A model generated the notes under the pieces. The model worked only from the letters and a program-made list of their open reading frames with translations, did no database searches and was not told where the DNA came from. This document shows, piece by piece, positions 7,411 through 13,555 of a stretch of DNA of 13,555 bases (positions within the stretch are counted from its first letter, which is position 1; the number at the start of each line of letters is the position of its first letter). The stretch spans positions 1 through 13,555 of the forward strand of contig UREO01000046.1 of assembly GCA_900546895.1 (NCBI GenBank). Reading direction: 5' to 3'. Origin of the DNA: an uncultured Oscillospiraceae bacterium (GTDB lineage: Bacteria > Bacillota > Clostridia > Oscillospirales > Acutalibacteraceae). The position numbers were made by a program, and so were the translations under genes.

Positions 7411-8769
7411 CTATATTTGAATGTTGCTGTGTTTCTTGGGAAGACCCGAAACTCTTTTGCCCGATATCATCTGCAAAGCGGCAATCAGGCGGATTCTTGT
7501 TTCCTCCGGAAGAATAATGTCTTCCACAAATCCGTGGGCAGCAGCGCCAAACGGAGACGCTTCCGTCGTTTTGTATTCTTCAATCAACTTCTTACGGTCC
7601 TCAACAGGATCGACGGAACCTTCCAGACGGTCATTCCAGAGAAACACGGCCGCGGTTTCCGGTGCAAGCGGAGAAACCGCCGCGTTTGGCCACGCCATAG
7701 TATAATCGGCATTGGCTCCGCGCCCGGCTGTCGCAACGTAAACCGGACCGTAAGCCGAGCCGGTAATGACGGTGACTTTTCCGGTCGTTGCTTCCGAATA
7801 GCAGCTGGACAGCTTGGAAGCTTCCCGCAGGGAAGTGAATTTTTCAGCGTTTACAAAGGTGACGACTGGCAGCGAAAACGCGTCACAGAACCTTACAAAG
7901 CGCGCCGCTTTGGCACAGGCGTCCGCATCCAGTACGCCGGTCAAGGCAATGACGCCTGTAGTTGAGCCGTCGATCTCGGACAGTCCCGTAACAGCGGTCT
8001 TACCGAATTTTTCACTGAGCTCCAGGAAACTGTCGTCATCGCAAACTGCCGAAAGAATGGAATGGATATCGGAGTCATCGGTCAGGTCGGCAGTATCGTC
8101 GGAACCCTGCATATCCAGAATCGGAGCCCCGGAAAGATTATTGGAAGGCAGAAGGGTAACAAGCTTGCGTACGGAAGAAATCGCGTCCTGTTCGTCACCG
8201 GCAGCAAGATGGCAAACACCCAGCTCCGCGGCCTCCTCTGCAGAACCGTGTTTCCCATTGGTATCGATGGTCAGCTCGCCCTGATCCGACATCACCACAA
8301 TATCGGCGCCGGCGGCGATCATCGCGGACGTACCGATACAGGGACCCAGTACGAGTGAAATCTGAGGAACCACACCCGAAAGGTTATTGGCGGTCAACAG
8401 AATATCACCGTAAGCGGCCAGCATATTGCCGCCCTCTTTCAGCCGGCCGCCGATAGAATCGTAGATTCCAACGACAGGAAGTCCTGTTTTAAGGGCGAGA
8501 TCATATAGCTTTTTGATCTTTGCGGCCTGTGCGCTCGACATGGCACCGCCCGCAATATCGCTGTTCTGGGCAAAAGCGTAAGCGGGGACGCCTTCAATTG
8601 TGCCATAACCCGCAACAACTTCCGTATAATCTTCCCCGGATTTGGCCAAGCTGTCGATTTCATTGAAGCTGCCTACGTCAAATAAAGTGCTGATACGTCG
8701 ATAGCCTGTCGCATTTTTCGCCGTGTCACGGGCGGTGCGCAGCCGTTCCGCACAATCGACCTTACTCAT
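7411..8769 (-). CDS. Divergent acyl-CoA carboxyltransferase (MmdA / PccB / transcarboxylase 12S family)
   Basis: Belongs to the crotonase-fold carboxyltransferases that move CO2 between biotin and an acyl-CoA. Recognisable parts are the LFDVGSFNEID segment (about 29-39), YDSIGGRLKEGGNMLAAYGDI (first domain), SGVVPQISLVLGPCIG (131-146), and in the second domain SEATTGKVTVITGSAYGPVY and ADYTMAWPNAAVSPLAPE (355-371). At 452 residues it is about 60 shorter than typical members (around 510). The N-terminal lead is trimmed, and the usual DxPGFLPG loop is replaced by FVNAEKFTSLREAS. The glycine-rich turns read CIGT and AYGPVY rather than the usual CAGG and AYGGAY, so substrate or activity may differ. 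The ATG at 8767-8769 has GGAGGA seven bases upstream and a good promoter about 60 bases upstream. First gene of the biotin operon. The family is secure; the substrate is not known. Confidence 0.85.
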   Translation of the reverse strand: MSKVDCAERLRTARDTAKNATGYRRISTLFDVGSFNEIDSLAKSGEDYTEVVAGYGTIEGVPAYAFAQNSDIAGGAMSSAQAAKIKKLYDLALKTGLPVVGIYDSIGGRLKEGGNMLAAYGDILLTANNLSGVVPQISLVLGPCIGTSAMIAAGADIVVMSDQGELTIDTNGKHGSAEEAAELGVCHLAAGDEQDAISSVRKLVTLLPSNNLSGAPILDMQGSDDTADLTDDSDIHSILSAVCDDDSFLELSEKFGKTAVTGLSEIDGSTTGVIALTGVLDADACAKAARFVRFCDAFSLPVVTFVNAEKFTSLREASKLSSCYSEATTGKVTVITGSAYGPVYVATAGRGANADYTMAWPNAAVSPLAPETAAVFLWNDRLEGSVDPVEDRKKLIEEYKTTEASPFGAAAHGFVEDIILPEETRIRLIAALQMISGKRVSGLPKKHSNIQI

Positions 8770-8828
8770 TTTCCATTCCTCCGTTTTATATTGAATTTTT
8801 ATGTAAAAAAATTAACGAAATCAAACTA

Positions 8829-8857
8829 AGTATAATATATTACAAAGAAGTTAGCAA
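8829..8857 (-). promoter_or_regulatory. Sigma-A type promoter of the biotin carboxyltransferase operon
   Basis: On the minus strand -35 TTGCTA (8852-8857), a 17-base spacer and -10 TATACT (8829-8834) form a near-consensus promoter. Transcription would start near 8822, about 50 bases before the ATG. The leader is very AT-rich and shows no riboswitch-like structure that I can see. No terminator for the upstream gene is evident, so read-through from block 1 is possible. Confidence 0.75.
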
Positions 8858-8877
8858 GTATTTCCGGAAAATTTTGT

Positions 8878-9270
8878 TTATTTTTGACGTATCCTTACAA
8901 AATTCGATAAGGGACTTGTGAATTTATCATTTGACCACAGAAAACCGCATCCGGAAAGGAACTTCTGAAGCCCATCTATCCGGGATTCCATCCGATACGC
9001 GCCGGTCGCCGCTCCGTAGGAGGCGGCAGCCCGGAGCATGCTGTCCGCACACAAACGGCTATGGACATCCAGCTCTTCCAGGCTTTCGCACCCGGCGATC
9101 TCCATTTTCAGCATTCGGATTACTGAAGACCGCATATCGACGGCCACATAGCCCAGCTCCCGCTCCCCATCCATCATCACAAGAACCCGCGCATTATTTT
9201 CTGCGTCGGGAACGGTCCGTATGATTCGGACGGCTCTGTCCTGATCGTTTAATGTCAGAATGGAAATCAT
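8878..9270 (-). CDS. Small GNAT-like protein of unknown function
   Basis: A 130-residue protein whose role I cannot assign. Its layout resembles short acetyltransferase-fold (GNAT-like) proteins of Clostridia: a hydrophobic strand pair RVLVMMDGERELGYVAVDM (about 27-45), a strand VIRMLKMEI, a helix around LCADSMLRAAASYGAATGAY, and a terminal DGLQKFLSGCGF element before a basic end. No clear acetyl-CoA binding Q/RxxGxG/A motif is present, so catalytic activity is doubtful. The ATG at 9268-9270 has GGAG ten bases upstream and gives a sensible start. A longer in-frame version to 9381 would run deeper into rluB, and its first 37 residues are low-quality and rluB-derived. It overlaps the 3' end of rluB by 77 bases in another frame and is probably translationally coupled to it. 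Confidence 0.7.
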   Translation of the reverse strand: MISILTLNDQDRAVRIIRTVPDAENNARVLVMMDGERELGYVAVDMRSSVIRMLKMEIAGCESLEELDVHSRLCADSMLRAAASYGAATGAYRMESRIDGLQKFLSGCGFLWSNDKFTSPLSNFVRIRQK

Positions 9271-10027
9271 CTGCTTCACTCTCCGCTTCTTTATGCTGCT
9301 TGTCCGCTTTTGCCCCGGTAGTGAGCTTTTTGACTTCCTCAGAGGTAAGGGACCGCCACGTCCCGGGCTGGAGCATTCCAAGCTTTACAGGACCGACCGC
9401 AATCCGCTTCAGCCGTGCTACTTCCAGACCGAGCTCTTCGCACATTTTGCGGATCTGGCGGTTTCTTCCTTCGTACAGCACGATTTCGAGTACCACGCGC
9501 CCGGCTTCCTGAGAAAGAACGTTGACCTTGGCGGGCGCGGTTTTTCTGCCGTCAATTACAATTCCCACCGCTATCTGGGTCAGCTGGTCTTCCGAAATGG
9601 AAGGATGTACCGTTACGCGATAGGTTTTGGGAATGTGCAGCGACGGGTGGGTCATTGCGTTGGCAAATTCACCGTCGTTCGTCATCAGCAGAAGCCCTTC
9701 GGACTCCCTGTCCAGACGCCCCACCGGATAAATACGCTCCGGAACATCCTTAATGAGCTCTGCCACACATTTCCGGTCCATCTCATCACTCATGGTGGTG
9801 ATAAAACCGCGCGGCTTGTTCAGCATGAGATAGACCGGCTTCACACGAGTGTCCAGCAGCCTGCCGTTCACGCTGACCTTATCTTTTTTCGGATCTACCT
9901 TATCGCCGATTTTCGCTGTAATGCCATTTACCTTTACTTCCCCGGCGGAAATCATTTCTTCCGCCTTTCTTCTGGAAGCAACCCCGCAGTCCGCAAGCAT
10001 TTTTTGCAGCCTAACATCTTTTGCCAT
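9194..10027 (-). CDS. rluB: Ribosomal large subunit pseudouridine synthase, RluB/RsuA family
   Basis: Isomerises a specific uridine of ribosomal RNA to pseudouridine. The 277-residue product starts MAKDVRLQKMLADCGVASRRKAEEMI, a typical S4 RNA-binding domain (about 4-60). The catalytic domain follows, with GRLDRESEGLLLMTNDG (catalytic Asp106) and EGRNRQIRKMCEELG (186-200). The ATG at 10025-10027 has AAAGGA about eleven bases upstream. A further ATG four codons earlier sits inside that site and is unlikely. The last 40 or so residues are a polar, basic tail ending SRRRK, which is not part of the fold and is encoded by the region that overlaps the next gene. It lies 26 bases after the carboxypeptidase gene. 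The family is secure; the exact target site (RluB-like) is inferred. Confidence 0.92.
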   Translation of the reverse strand: MAKDVRLQKMLADCGVASRRKAEEMISAGEVKVNGITAKIGDKVDPKKDKVSVNGRLLDTRVKPVYLMLNKPRGFITTMSDEMDRKCVAELIKDVPERIYPVGRLDRESEGLLLMTNDGEFANAMTHPSLHIPKTYRVTVHPSISEDQLTQIAVGIVIDGRKTAPAKVNVLSQEAGRVVLEIVLYEGRNRQIRKMCEELGLEVARLKRIAVGPVKLGMLQPGTWRSLTSEEVKKLTTGAKADKQHKEAESEADDFHSDIKRSGQSRPNHTDRSRRRK

Positions 10028-10053
10028 CGTATAATACATCCTTTATATTTCAT

Positions 10054-11202
10054 TTATAAAAACAGATCTTTTATCCAGTCCCAAAATATCTGGAACATAT
10101 TTCTGTGGGTCACAGCTATGGGAACCTGCCCGTCGGCAATCAGATCCGTAGTGGCAAGCGTTTTCCCATTCAACGTGTACCTGACAACGCCAAGCGTCTG
10201 CCCTTCCTGTACGGGCGCATAAAAAAAAGAGGGCAGTTCAACAGTCCTTTTTATGTTCGGTATTTCATCAGCGGTCACAACGATTTCTTTCCCTGCGCTG
10301 CCCTTCACCATAATCTGGTTCGACGAACCGCCCACAACCGGGATCTGTACAGTGAAAGATGAGTCGTCAACGGGATACGAGGATAATTGCGCGAACCCGT
10401 AATTCAGCATTTTCTGATGATCGTTCCAGTCGTCGGGCGCATCCAGCGTAACCGCGACCAGACAGACCCTCTCCCGTTCCGCCGAGGATACCAGACATCT
10501 TCCGGATTTTTTGGTAAAGCCCGTTTTTACCCCAATACAGCCCTCATACATGCTCAACAGCTTGTTGTGATTGGTAAAACGGATGGTCTGAACCGGATTC
10601 ACATATTGCACCGTGACCGCCTTTTGGGAAGCGATTGCCGCAAAATCGGGATTCTGCATCGCCGCCATAGCCAATTTGGCCAGATCACTGGCTGTTGTAT
10701 AATGCTCCGAATTGTCCAGGCCCGAGGGCGTGACAAAATGGGTATCCTCCATCCCTAACTGCTGCGCCCGTTTATTCATTCGCTCCGCAAAGGCATCTAA
10801 AGAACCGCCTATGGCGATTGCCGCGGAATTGGCCGCGTCATTTCCCGAAACGACCAGCATCCCTTCCGCCAGAGACTTTAGGCTGAGCTTATTGCCGGGC
10901 TTCAGGCCCATAGAGGAACCCTCTACCCGAACCATGCTGTCCGTTATAGTAACGATTTTATTATCCACCGCGGCGGTTTCCAAGGTAATCAGAGCAGTCA
11001 TGATTTTTGTCGTGCTTGCCATGGGCCGTTTGTCATTTTCGTTCTTCGCGTATAGTACCTGCCCATTGTCAGCATTCATCAATACCGCCGATTTTGCGGA
11101 AACCTGCGGCTGAACATCCGCCCATACAAAAACCGGAAAGGAAAAAGCGAAAAATAACAAACATAAAAATAAATATATTTTCTTTTTTAACAAAACAACC
11201 AC
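10054..11202 (-). CDS. dacF: D-alanyl-D-alanine carboxypeptidase (PBP5/DacF type)
   Basis: Penicillin-binding serine peptidase that trims the terminal D-alanine from peptidoglycan pentapeptides outside the membrane. The protein has a signal peptide (LLKKKIYLFLCLLFFAFSFPVFVWA, cleavage after Ala28). The three active-site motifs are STTK (63-66), SGN (119-121) and KTG (226-228). A C-terminal PBP5 beta domain follows, then a short amphipathic helix NMFQIFWDWIKDLFL (368-382) typical of the membrane anchor. Residue numbers count from the GTG at 11200-11202. The start is uncertain: TTG three codons later has AGGTGG five bases upstream and may be the true start. The adjacent ytfJ gene fits a sporulation-related DacF, but a vegetative role is equally possible, and the symbol is a best guess. 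Confidence 0.9.
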   Translation of the reverse strand: MVVLLKKKIYLFLCLLFFAFSFPVFVWADVQPQVSAKSAVLMNADNGQVLYAKNENDKRPMASTTKIMTALITLETAAVDNKIVTITDSMVRVEGSSMGLKPGNKLSLKSLAEGMLVVSGNDAANSAAIAIGGSLDAFAERMNKRAQQLGMEDTHFVTPSGLDNSEHYTTASDLAKLAMAAMQNPDFAAIASQKAVTVQYVNPVQTIRFTNHNKLLSMYEGCIGVKTGFTKKSGRCLVSSAERERVCLVAVTLDAPDDWNDHQKMLNYGFAQLSSYPVDDSSFTVQIPVVGGSSNQIMVKGSAGKEIVVTADEIPNIKRTVELPSFFYAPVQEGQTLGVVRYTLNGKTLATTDLIADGQVPIAVTHRNMFQIFWDWIKDLFL

Positions 11203-11247
11203 CTGCCTATCAATTTATATGCAAGCGGTTGCTTCAATATTGAAAAA

Positions 11248-11709
11248 TTATATTTGCGGGTCGTCCAGTTTCACATCTTTTGTCTGTGAAACATCATCCC
11301 CGTTTTTGTTTTCAGCGCTCTTTGATTTTTTCCCTTCGCCCTTTTTGTTAAAAAGGCCGCTGATTTTATCGACCATATCGGGGAACATGCCGATCACTCT
11401 GTCCGCGGTATTGTTGTAAGGATCAATCTGCAGCATTTTCACCGAGCCGTTGCAAATCGTAATGAAAGCCACCGGATTGATGGAAACGCCGGCTCCGGTA
11501 CCTCCGCCGAAAAAATTCTTTTCCGACTGGACTTTACTTGGGAAGTCGGAACCGCCGGAAGCGAATCCATAGCTGATTTTGGAAATCGGAATAATAATGG
11601 AGCCATCCGGTGCGGTAATCGGGTCGCCGACAATGGAATTGATGTCAACCATTTGTTTGATTTTTTCCAGAGTTGTATTCATCATGCCTTCAATAGGATG
11701 ATCGCTCAT
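11248..11709 (-). CDS. ytfJ: YtfJ/GerW family sporulation protein
   Basis: Member of the YtfJ (GerW) family found in endospore formers and linked to spore formation or germination; its biochemical role is not established. The 153-residue protein starts MSDHPIEGMMNTTLEKIKQMVDINSIVGDPI and continues with the family core IIIPISKISYGFASGGSDF, then GGGTGAGVSINPVAFITI. The C-terminal third (about 120-153) is a charged, Lys/Ser-rich low-complexity tail. The ATG at 11707-11709 lies two bases after the DUF2953 stop, indicating coupling. The DUF2953-ytfJ pair corresponds to ytfI-ytfJ of Bacillus subtilis. Its presence is the main evidence that this organism forms spores or descends from spore formers. 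Confidence 0.92.
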   Translation of the reverse strand: MSDHPIEGMMNTTLEKIKQMVDINSIVGDPITAPDGSIIIPISKISYGFASGGSDFPSKVQSEKNFFGGGTGAGVSINPVAFITICNGSVKMLQIDPYNNTADRVIGMFPDMVDKISGLFNKKGEGKKSKSAENKNGDDVSQTKDVKLDDPQI

Positions 11710-11711
11710 TT

Positions 11712-12359
11712 TTAATGCACCGCCTTATCTGTCGTTTTATTTATTTTAGTCGGGTTTATTTTTGTTTTTTTCAGCAGCATCAGTGATTTTAATACCGCGG
11801 GCAGCATAGACGAAAGAATAAAAAGCAGCTTTGTTTTTATTTCGCAGGTAAAGAAAATCCGGCACTCCTTCTCATTGAAGTCGGGAGCGATATGGATATG
11901 ATAGTCCTTGCATTTCACTCGGGTAACAAGGATCGCCATTGCGGGATAAACCACAGAGCAGGTGTATCCGTAGGAAATGGCGGCCTGAGCGGCGTCTTCA
12001 TCCGCAACCGCAATATCAACAAAAATACGCTGAATGACAACGTGAGAAAAAAGCTTTTTAGCCGCCCCTGTGGCAATAGAGGCAAATTCACTGATGATGT
12101 CCAAAAAGCCGGATAAACCCTTACGCTTTATTATGTCCCTGAATTTTGAATATGCGTCACTTTTTTCTCCTGTTTCTTCCTTTCCAGTTTTTTCCGGTTT
12201 CCCGGTTTCCTGGGGTTCCGACGGAATTTGATAGCTGAAAAACAAATACTTGATTTTCGCGGAAAACTCCTGTTCGAAGCAGGCGGAAACGGAAACAGGA
12301 AAGAGCAGAAGGACAAAAAGAAACAGGGCAATTCCCAAAACAATCAATAAAGCTGTCAT
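11712..12359 (-). CDS. DUF2953 (YtfI-like) membrane-associated protein
   Basis: Function unknown. The 215-residue protein has an N-terminal hydrophobic segment (about 2-27, MTALLIVLGIALFLFVLLLFP), a polar Lys/Glu-rich stretch at about 50-75, and a core. The core reads HVVIQRIFVDIAVADEDAAQAAISYGYTCSVVYP and then YHIHIAPDFNEKECRIFF, the pattern I associate with DUF2953. A second hydrophobic segment lies near the C-terminus (KLLFILSSMLPAVLKSLMLL), so it probably sits in the membrane. GGAGG lies four bases before the ATG at 12357-12359. It follows scpB by 31 bases and touches ytfJ, so a shared role with the sporulation protein is plausible. Its partner and activity are not known. Confidence 0.85.
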   Translation of the reverse strand: MTALLIVLGIALFLFVLLLFPVSVSACFEQEFSAKIKYLFFSYQIPSEPQETGKPEKTGKEETGEKSDAYSKFRDIIKRKGLSGFLDIISEFASIATGAAKKLFSHVVIQRIFVDIAVADEDAAQAAISYGYTCSVVYPAMAILVTRVKCKDYHIHIAPDFNEKECRIFFTCEIKTKLLFILSSMLPAVLKSLMLLKKTKINPTKINKTTDKAVH

Positions 12360-12390
12360 AACGCCTCCTGCAGTTCATCCATTTATCCGG

Positions 12391-12951
12391 TCATCCGGCG
12401 GAAACGTCCGCCATTTCCTCAGCTTCGTTTTCCTTTTGCCGTGACTTTTCAAGAGGAGGAAGTTCGCTGAGAGAAGAAATATTCAAGCACCGCAAAAAAT
12501 TAGGCGTAGTGCCGTAAAGCAGCGGCCTTCCCGGAAGCTCCAGCCGGCCCCTCTCTTCGACCAGTCCCTTTGCAGTCAGACTACCCAGTACCCCGGAACA
12601 GTCCACACCGCGGACCTGCTCTACAAAAGCCTTTGTTACCGGCTGATTATAGGCGACAATGGCAAGCACCTCCATGCCCGCCTGGGACAGGGGGGTGTTA
12701 CGGCGCATATCCAGAATGCGGCGGACATATTCGGCATATTGAGGATTGGAACACATCTGATAATGATCTTCCAGCTTTACAATCTGAATGCCCGTCTCTT
12801 CGCGGTTGAACTCGTCCATCAGATTTTGGAGCATTTTCGTGACGGTGGACTTGTCCAGATCCAGCACGTCCGCTATTTTGTCAACGGAAATCGGATCTCC
12901 GCTTGAGAAAAGGATCGCTTCTATTGCTCCCTGAAATTTCTTGATCTCCAA
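12391..12951 (-). CDS. scpB: Segregation and condensation protein B
   Basis: Winged-helix partner of the ScpA kleisin in the SMC-ScpAB condensin complex, which compacts and segregates the chromosome. The 186-residue product begins EIKKFQGAIEAILFSSGDPISVDKIADVL. It contains the conserved VLAIVAYNQPVTKAFVEQVRGVDCSGVLGSLTAKGLVEERGR and a C-terminal LYGTTPNFLRCLNISSLSELPPL motif, where the family binds ScpA. The start codon is TTG (12949-12951), with GGCGGTG seven bases upstream. No ATG or GTG start is available nearby in frame, though the reading frame continues upstream without a stop for at least nine codons. It overlaps scpA by 31 bases, so the two are translationally coupled as expected for partners of one complex. 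Confidence 0.95.
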   Translation of the reverse strand: MEIKKFQGAIEAILFSSGDPISVDKIADVLDLDKSTVTKMLQNLMDEFNREETGIQIVKLEDHYQMCSNPQYAEYVRRILDMRRNTPLSQAGMEVLAIVAYNQPVTKAFVEQVRGVDCSGVLGSLTAKGLVEERGRLELPGRPLLYGTTPNFLRCLNISSLSELPPLEKSRQKENEAEEMADVSAG

Positions 12952-13555
12952 TTTTTCACACCGCCATTGATTAATTTTACCACCGCGCTACAGCTTCCGC
13001 CTTCGATACGCACCCGCTTCCCTTTCACCAGTTCCAGGACCGCCAAAAAAGTAGCCACCAGATCGGATTTGTCGCGTTTTTCCTCAAACAATTCTTCGTA
13101 TCTGATGCCGTCTCTCTGCCAAAGGCGGCGCAGCACATAAATGATCCGGGAGGAAACCGTTACGGTTTTGTGCGTAACAAGGTGGGAAAACGCTTCGGGA
13201 GGCGGCGGAATCAGACGCCTGCCCCTACCCACCGCGTTATGGTAAGCATGAAAAAGCTCCGCGGGCGTATGATTGCGCCGGTAAGTGGGATCAACCTGTA
13301 TTTCAGCAGGTTCACGGACAAAAGCGTTAAAACTGAAATGTTCGGCTAAAATCTGCGCGATACGCTTGCATTCCTGATATTCCAGAAGTTGTCCGCTCAG
13401 TTCCCGCCGAAGCTCGTCCGCTTCCTCGTGCTTCGGGAGCAGATAAACAGTTTTCATATAGACCAGCCGCGCCGCCATCTCCAAAAAATCGCTCGCGATA
13501 TCCATATCCTGTTCTTTCATTGCCTGTATGTGCTCCGTGTACTGGTCCAGAAGCT
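12921..13555 (-). CDS. scpA: Segregation and condensation protein A, C-terminal part (5' end outside window)
   Basis: Kleisin subunit that bridges the SMC dimer heads. The reading frame is open to the window edge: upstream of the internal ATG at 13518-13520 the translation continues as LLDQYTEHIQA before MKEQDMDIASDFLEMAARL. That is the normal ScpA sequence, so the true start lies outside the window. Recognisable parts are DIASDFLEMAARLVYMKTVYLLP, the long variable middle, and the C-terminal winged-helix region VATFLAVLELVKGKRVRIEG. The stop (TAG at 12921-12923) overlaps scpB by 31 bases. About 210 residues are present of a typical 250. Secure. Confidence 0.94.
   Translation of the reverse strand, partial: LLDQYTEHIQAMKEQDMDIASDFLEMAARLVYMKTVYLLPKHEEADELRRELSGQLLEYQECKRIAQILAEHFSFNAFVREPAEIQVDPTYRRNHTPAELFHAYHNAVGRGRRLIPPPPEAFSHLVTHKTVTVSSRIIYVLRRLWQRDGIRYEELFEEKRDKSDLVATFLAVLELVKGKRVRIEGGSCSAVVKLINGGVKNWRSRNFREQ

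Noticed and set aside
8861..8870. TTTCCGGAAA palindrome after the small GNAT-like gene
   Set aside because: The ten-base dyad has no room for a loop and no U-tract, so it does not qualify as a terminator; chance is likely.
9260..10222. 320-codon open frame on the plus strand, opposite rluB and the carboxypeptidase
   Set aside because: It spans the antisense of two clearly real genes and their junction, has no good ribosome binding site or promoter, and its translation looks like no known protein.
11233..11244. 12-bp perfect palindrome TTCAATATTGAA between ytfJ and the carboxypeptidase gene
   Set aside because: It is AT-rich and short, no U-tract follows it on either strand, and no spaced -35/-10 pair is associated with it; too weak to call a terminator or operator.
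1..13555. Search for a defence system, CRISPR array, mobile element, tRNA or riboswitch
   Set aside because: No direct repeat array, transposase, recombinase, toxin-antitoxin pair or tRNA-like fold was seen; gaps between genes are too short to hide one.

Overview
The window looks like a chromosomal housekeeping segment from a mid-GC, probably spore-forming Clostridia-type Firmicute. I favour the Oscillospiraceae/Ruminococcaceae side, by inference only. The reasons are the Firmicutes-type order yicC-remA-gmk-rpoZ-priA-def-fmt, the order scpA-scpB-DUF2953-ytfJ-dac-rluB with a GerW-family sporulation gene, strong AGGAGG-like ribosome binding sites, and a biotin-dependent decarboxylase/transcarboxylase gene set typical of anaerobes. 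All 16 genes I support lie on the minus strand, so the map reads from high to low coordinates. No RNA gene, insertion sequence, CRISPR array or phage gene is visible, and no gene-free stretch exceeds about 160 bases.

Block 1 (13555 down to 8878) holds scpA (5' end outside the window), scpB (TTG start), a DUF2953 membrane-associated protein, a YtfJ/GerW protein, a secreted D-Ala-D-Ala carboxypeptidase, an RluB-type rRNA pseudouridine synthase, and a small GNAT-like protein that starts inside the rluB reading frame. The genes are tightly packed. Themes are chromosome segregation, envelope and spore peptidoglycan, and ribosome maturation.

Block 2 (8857 down to 5497) starts at a good sigma-A promoter and ends at a strong hairpin terminator. 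It encodes three soluble proteins: a short, divergent CoA-type carboxyltransferase, a free-standing biotin carrier with an Ala/Pro linker, and a pyruvate/oxaloacetate carboxyltransferase (OadA/5S family). No membrane beta subunit, gamma subunit or biotin carboxylase lies between promoter and terminator. This matches the three-part layout of a methylmalonyl-CoA:pyruvate-type transcarboxylase better than a complete sodium-pumping decarboxylase. It is the most interesting item in the window.

Block 3 (5490 to 1) starts at a promoter with a perfect TTGACA -35 placed just after the block 2 terminator. It carries yicC (GTG start), remA, gmk, rpoZ, priA, def and the first 139 codons of fmt. The genes overlap or are separated by at most about 30 bases and form one evident operon. 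coaBC, which sits between rpoZ and priA in Bacillus subtilis, is absent here. Two small perfect dyads, one over the -10 region of the operon promoter and one directly before the remA ribosome binding site, are possible control elements.
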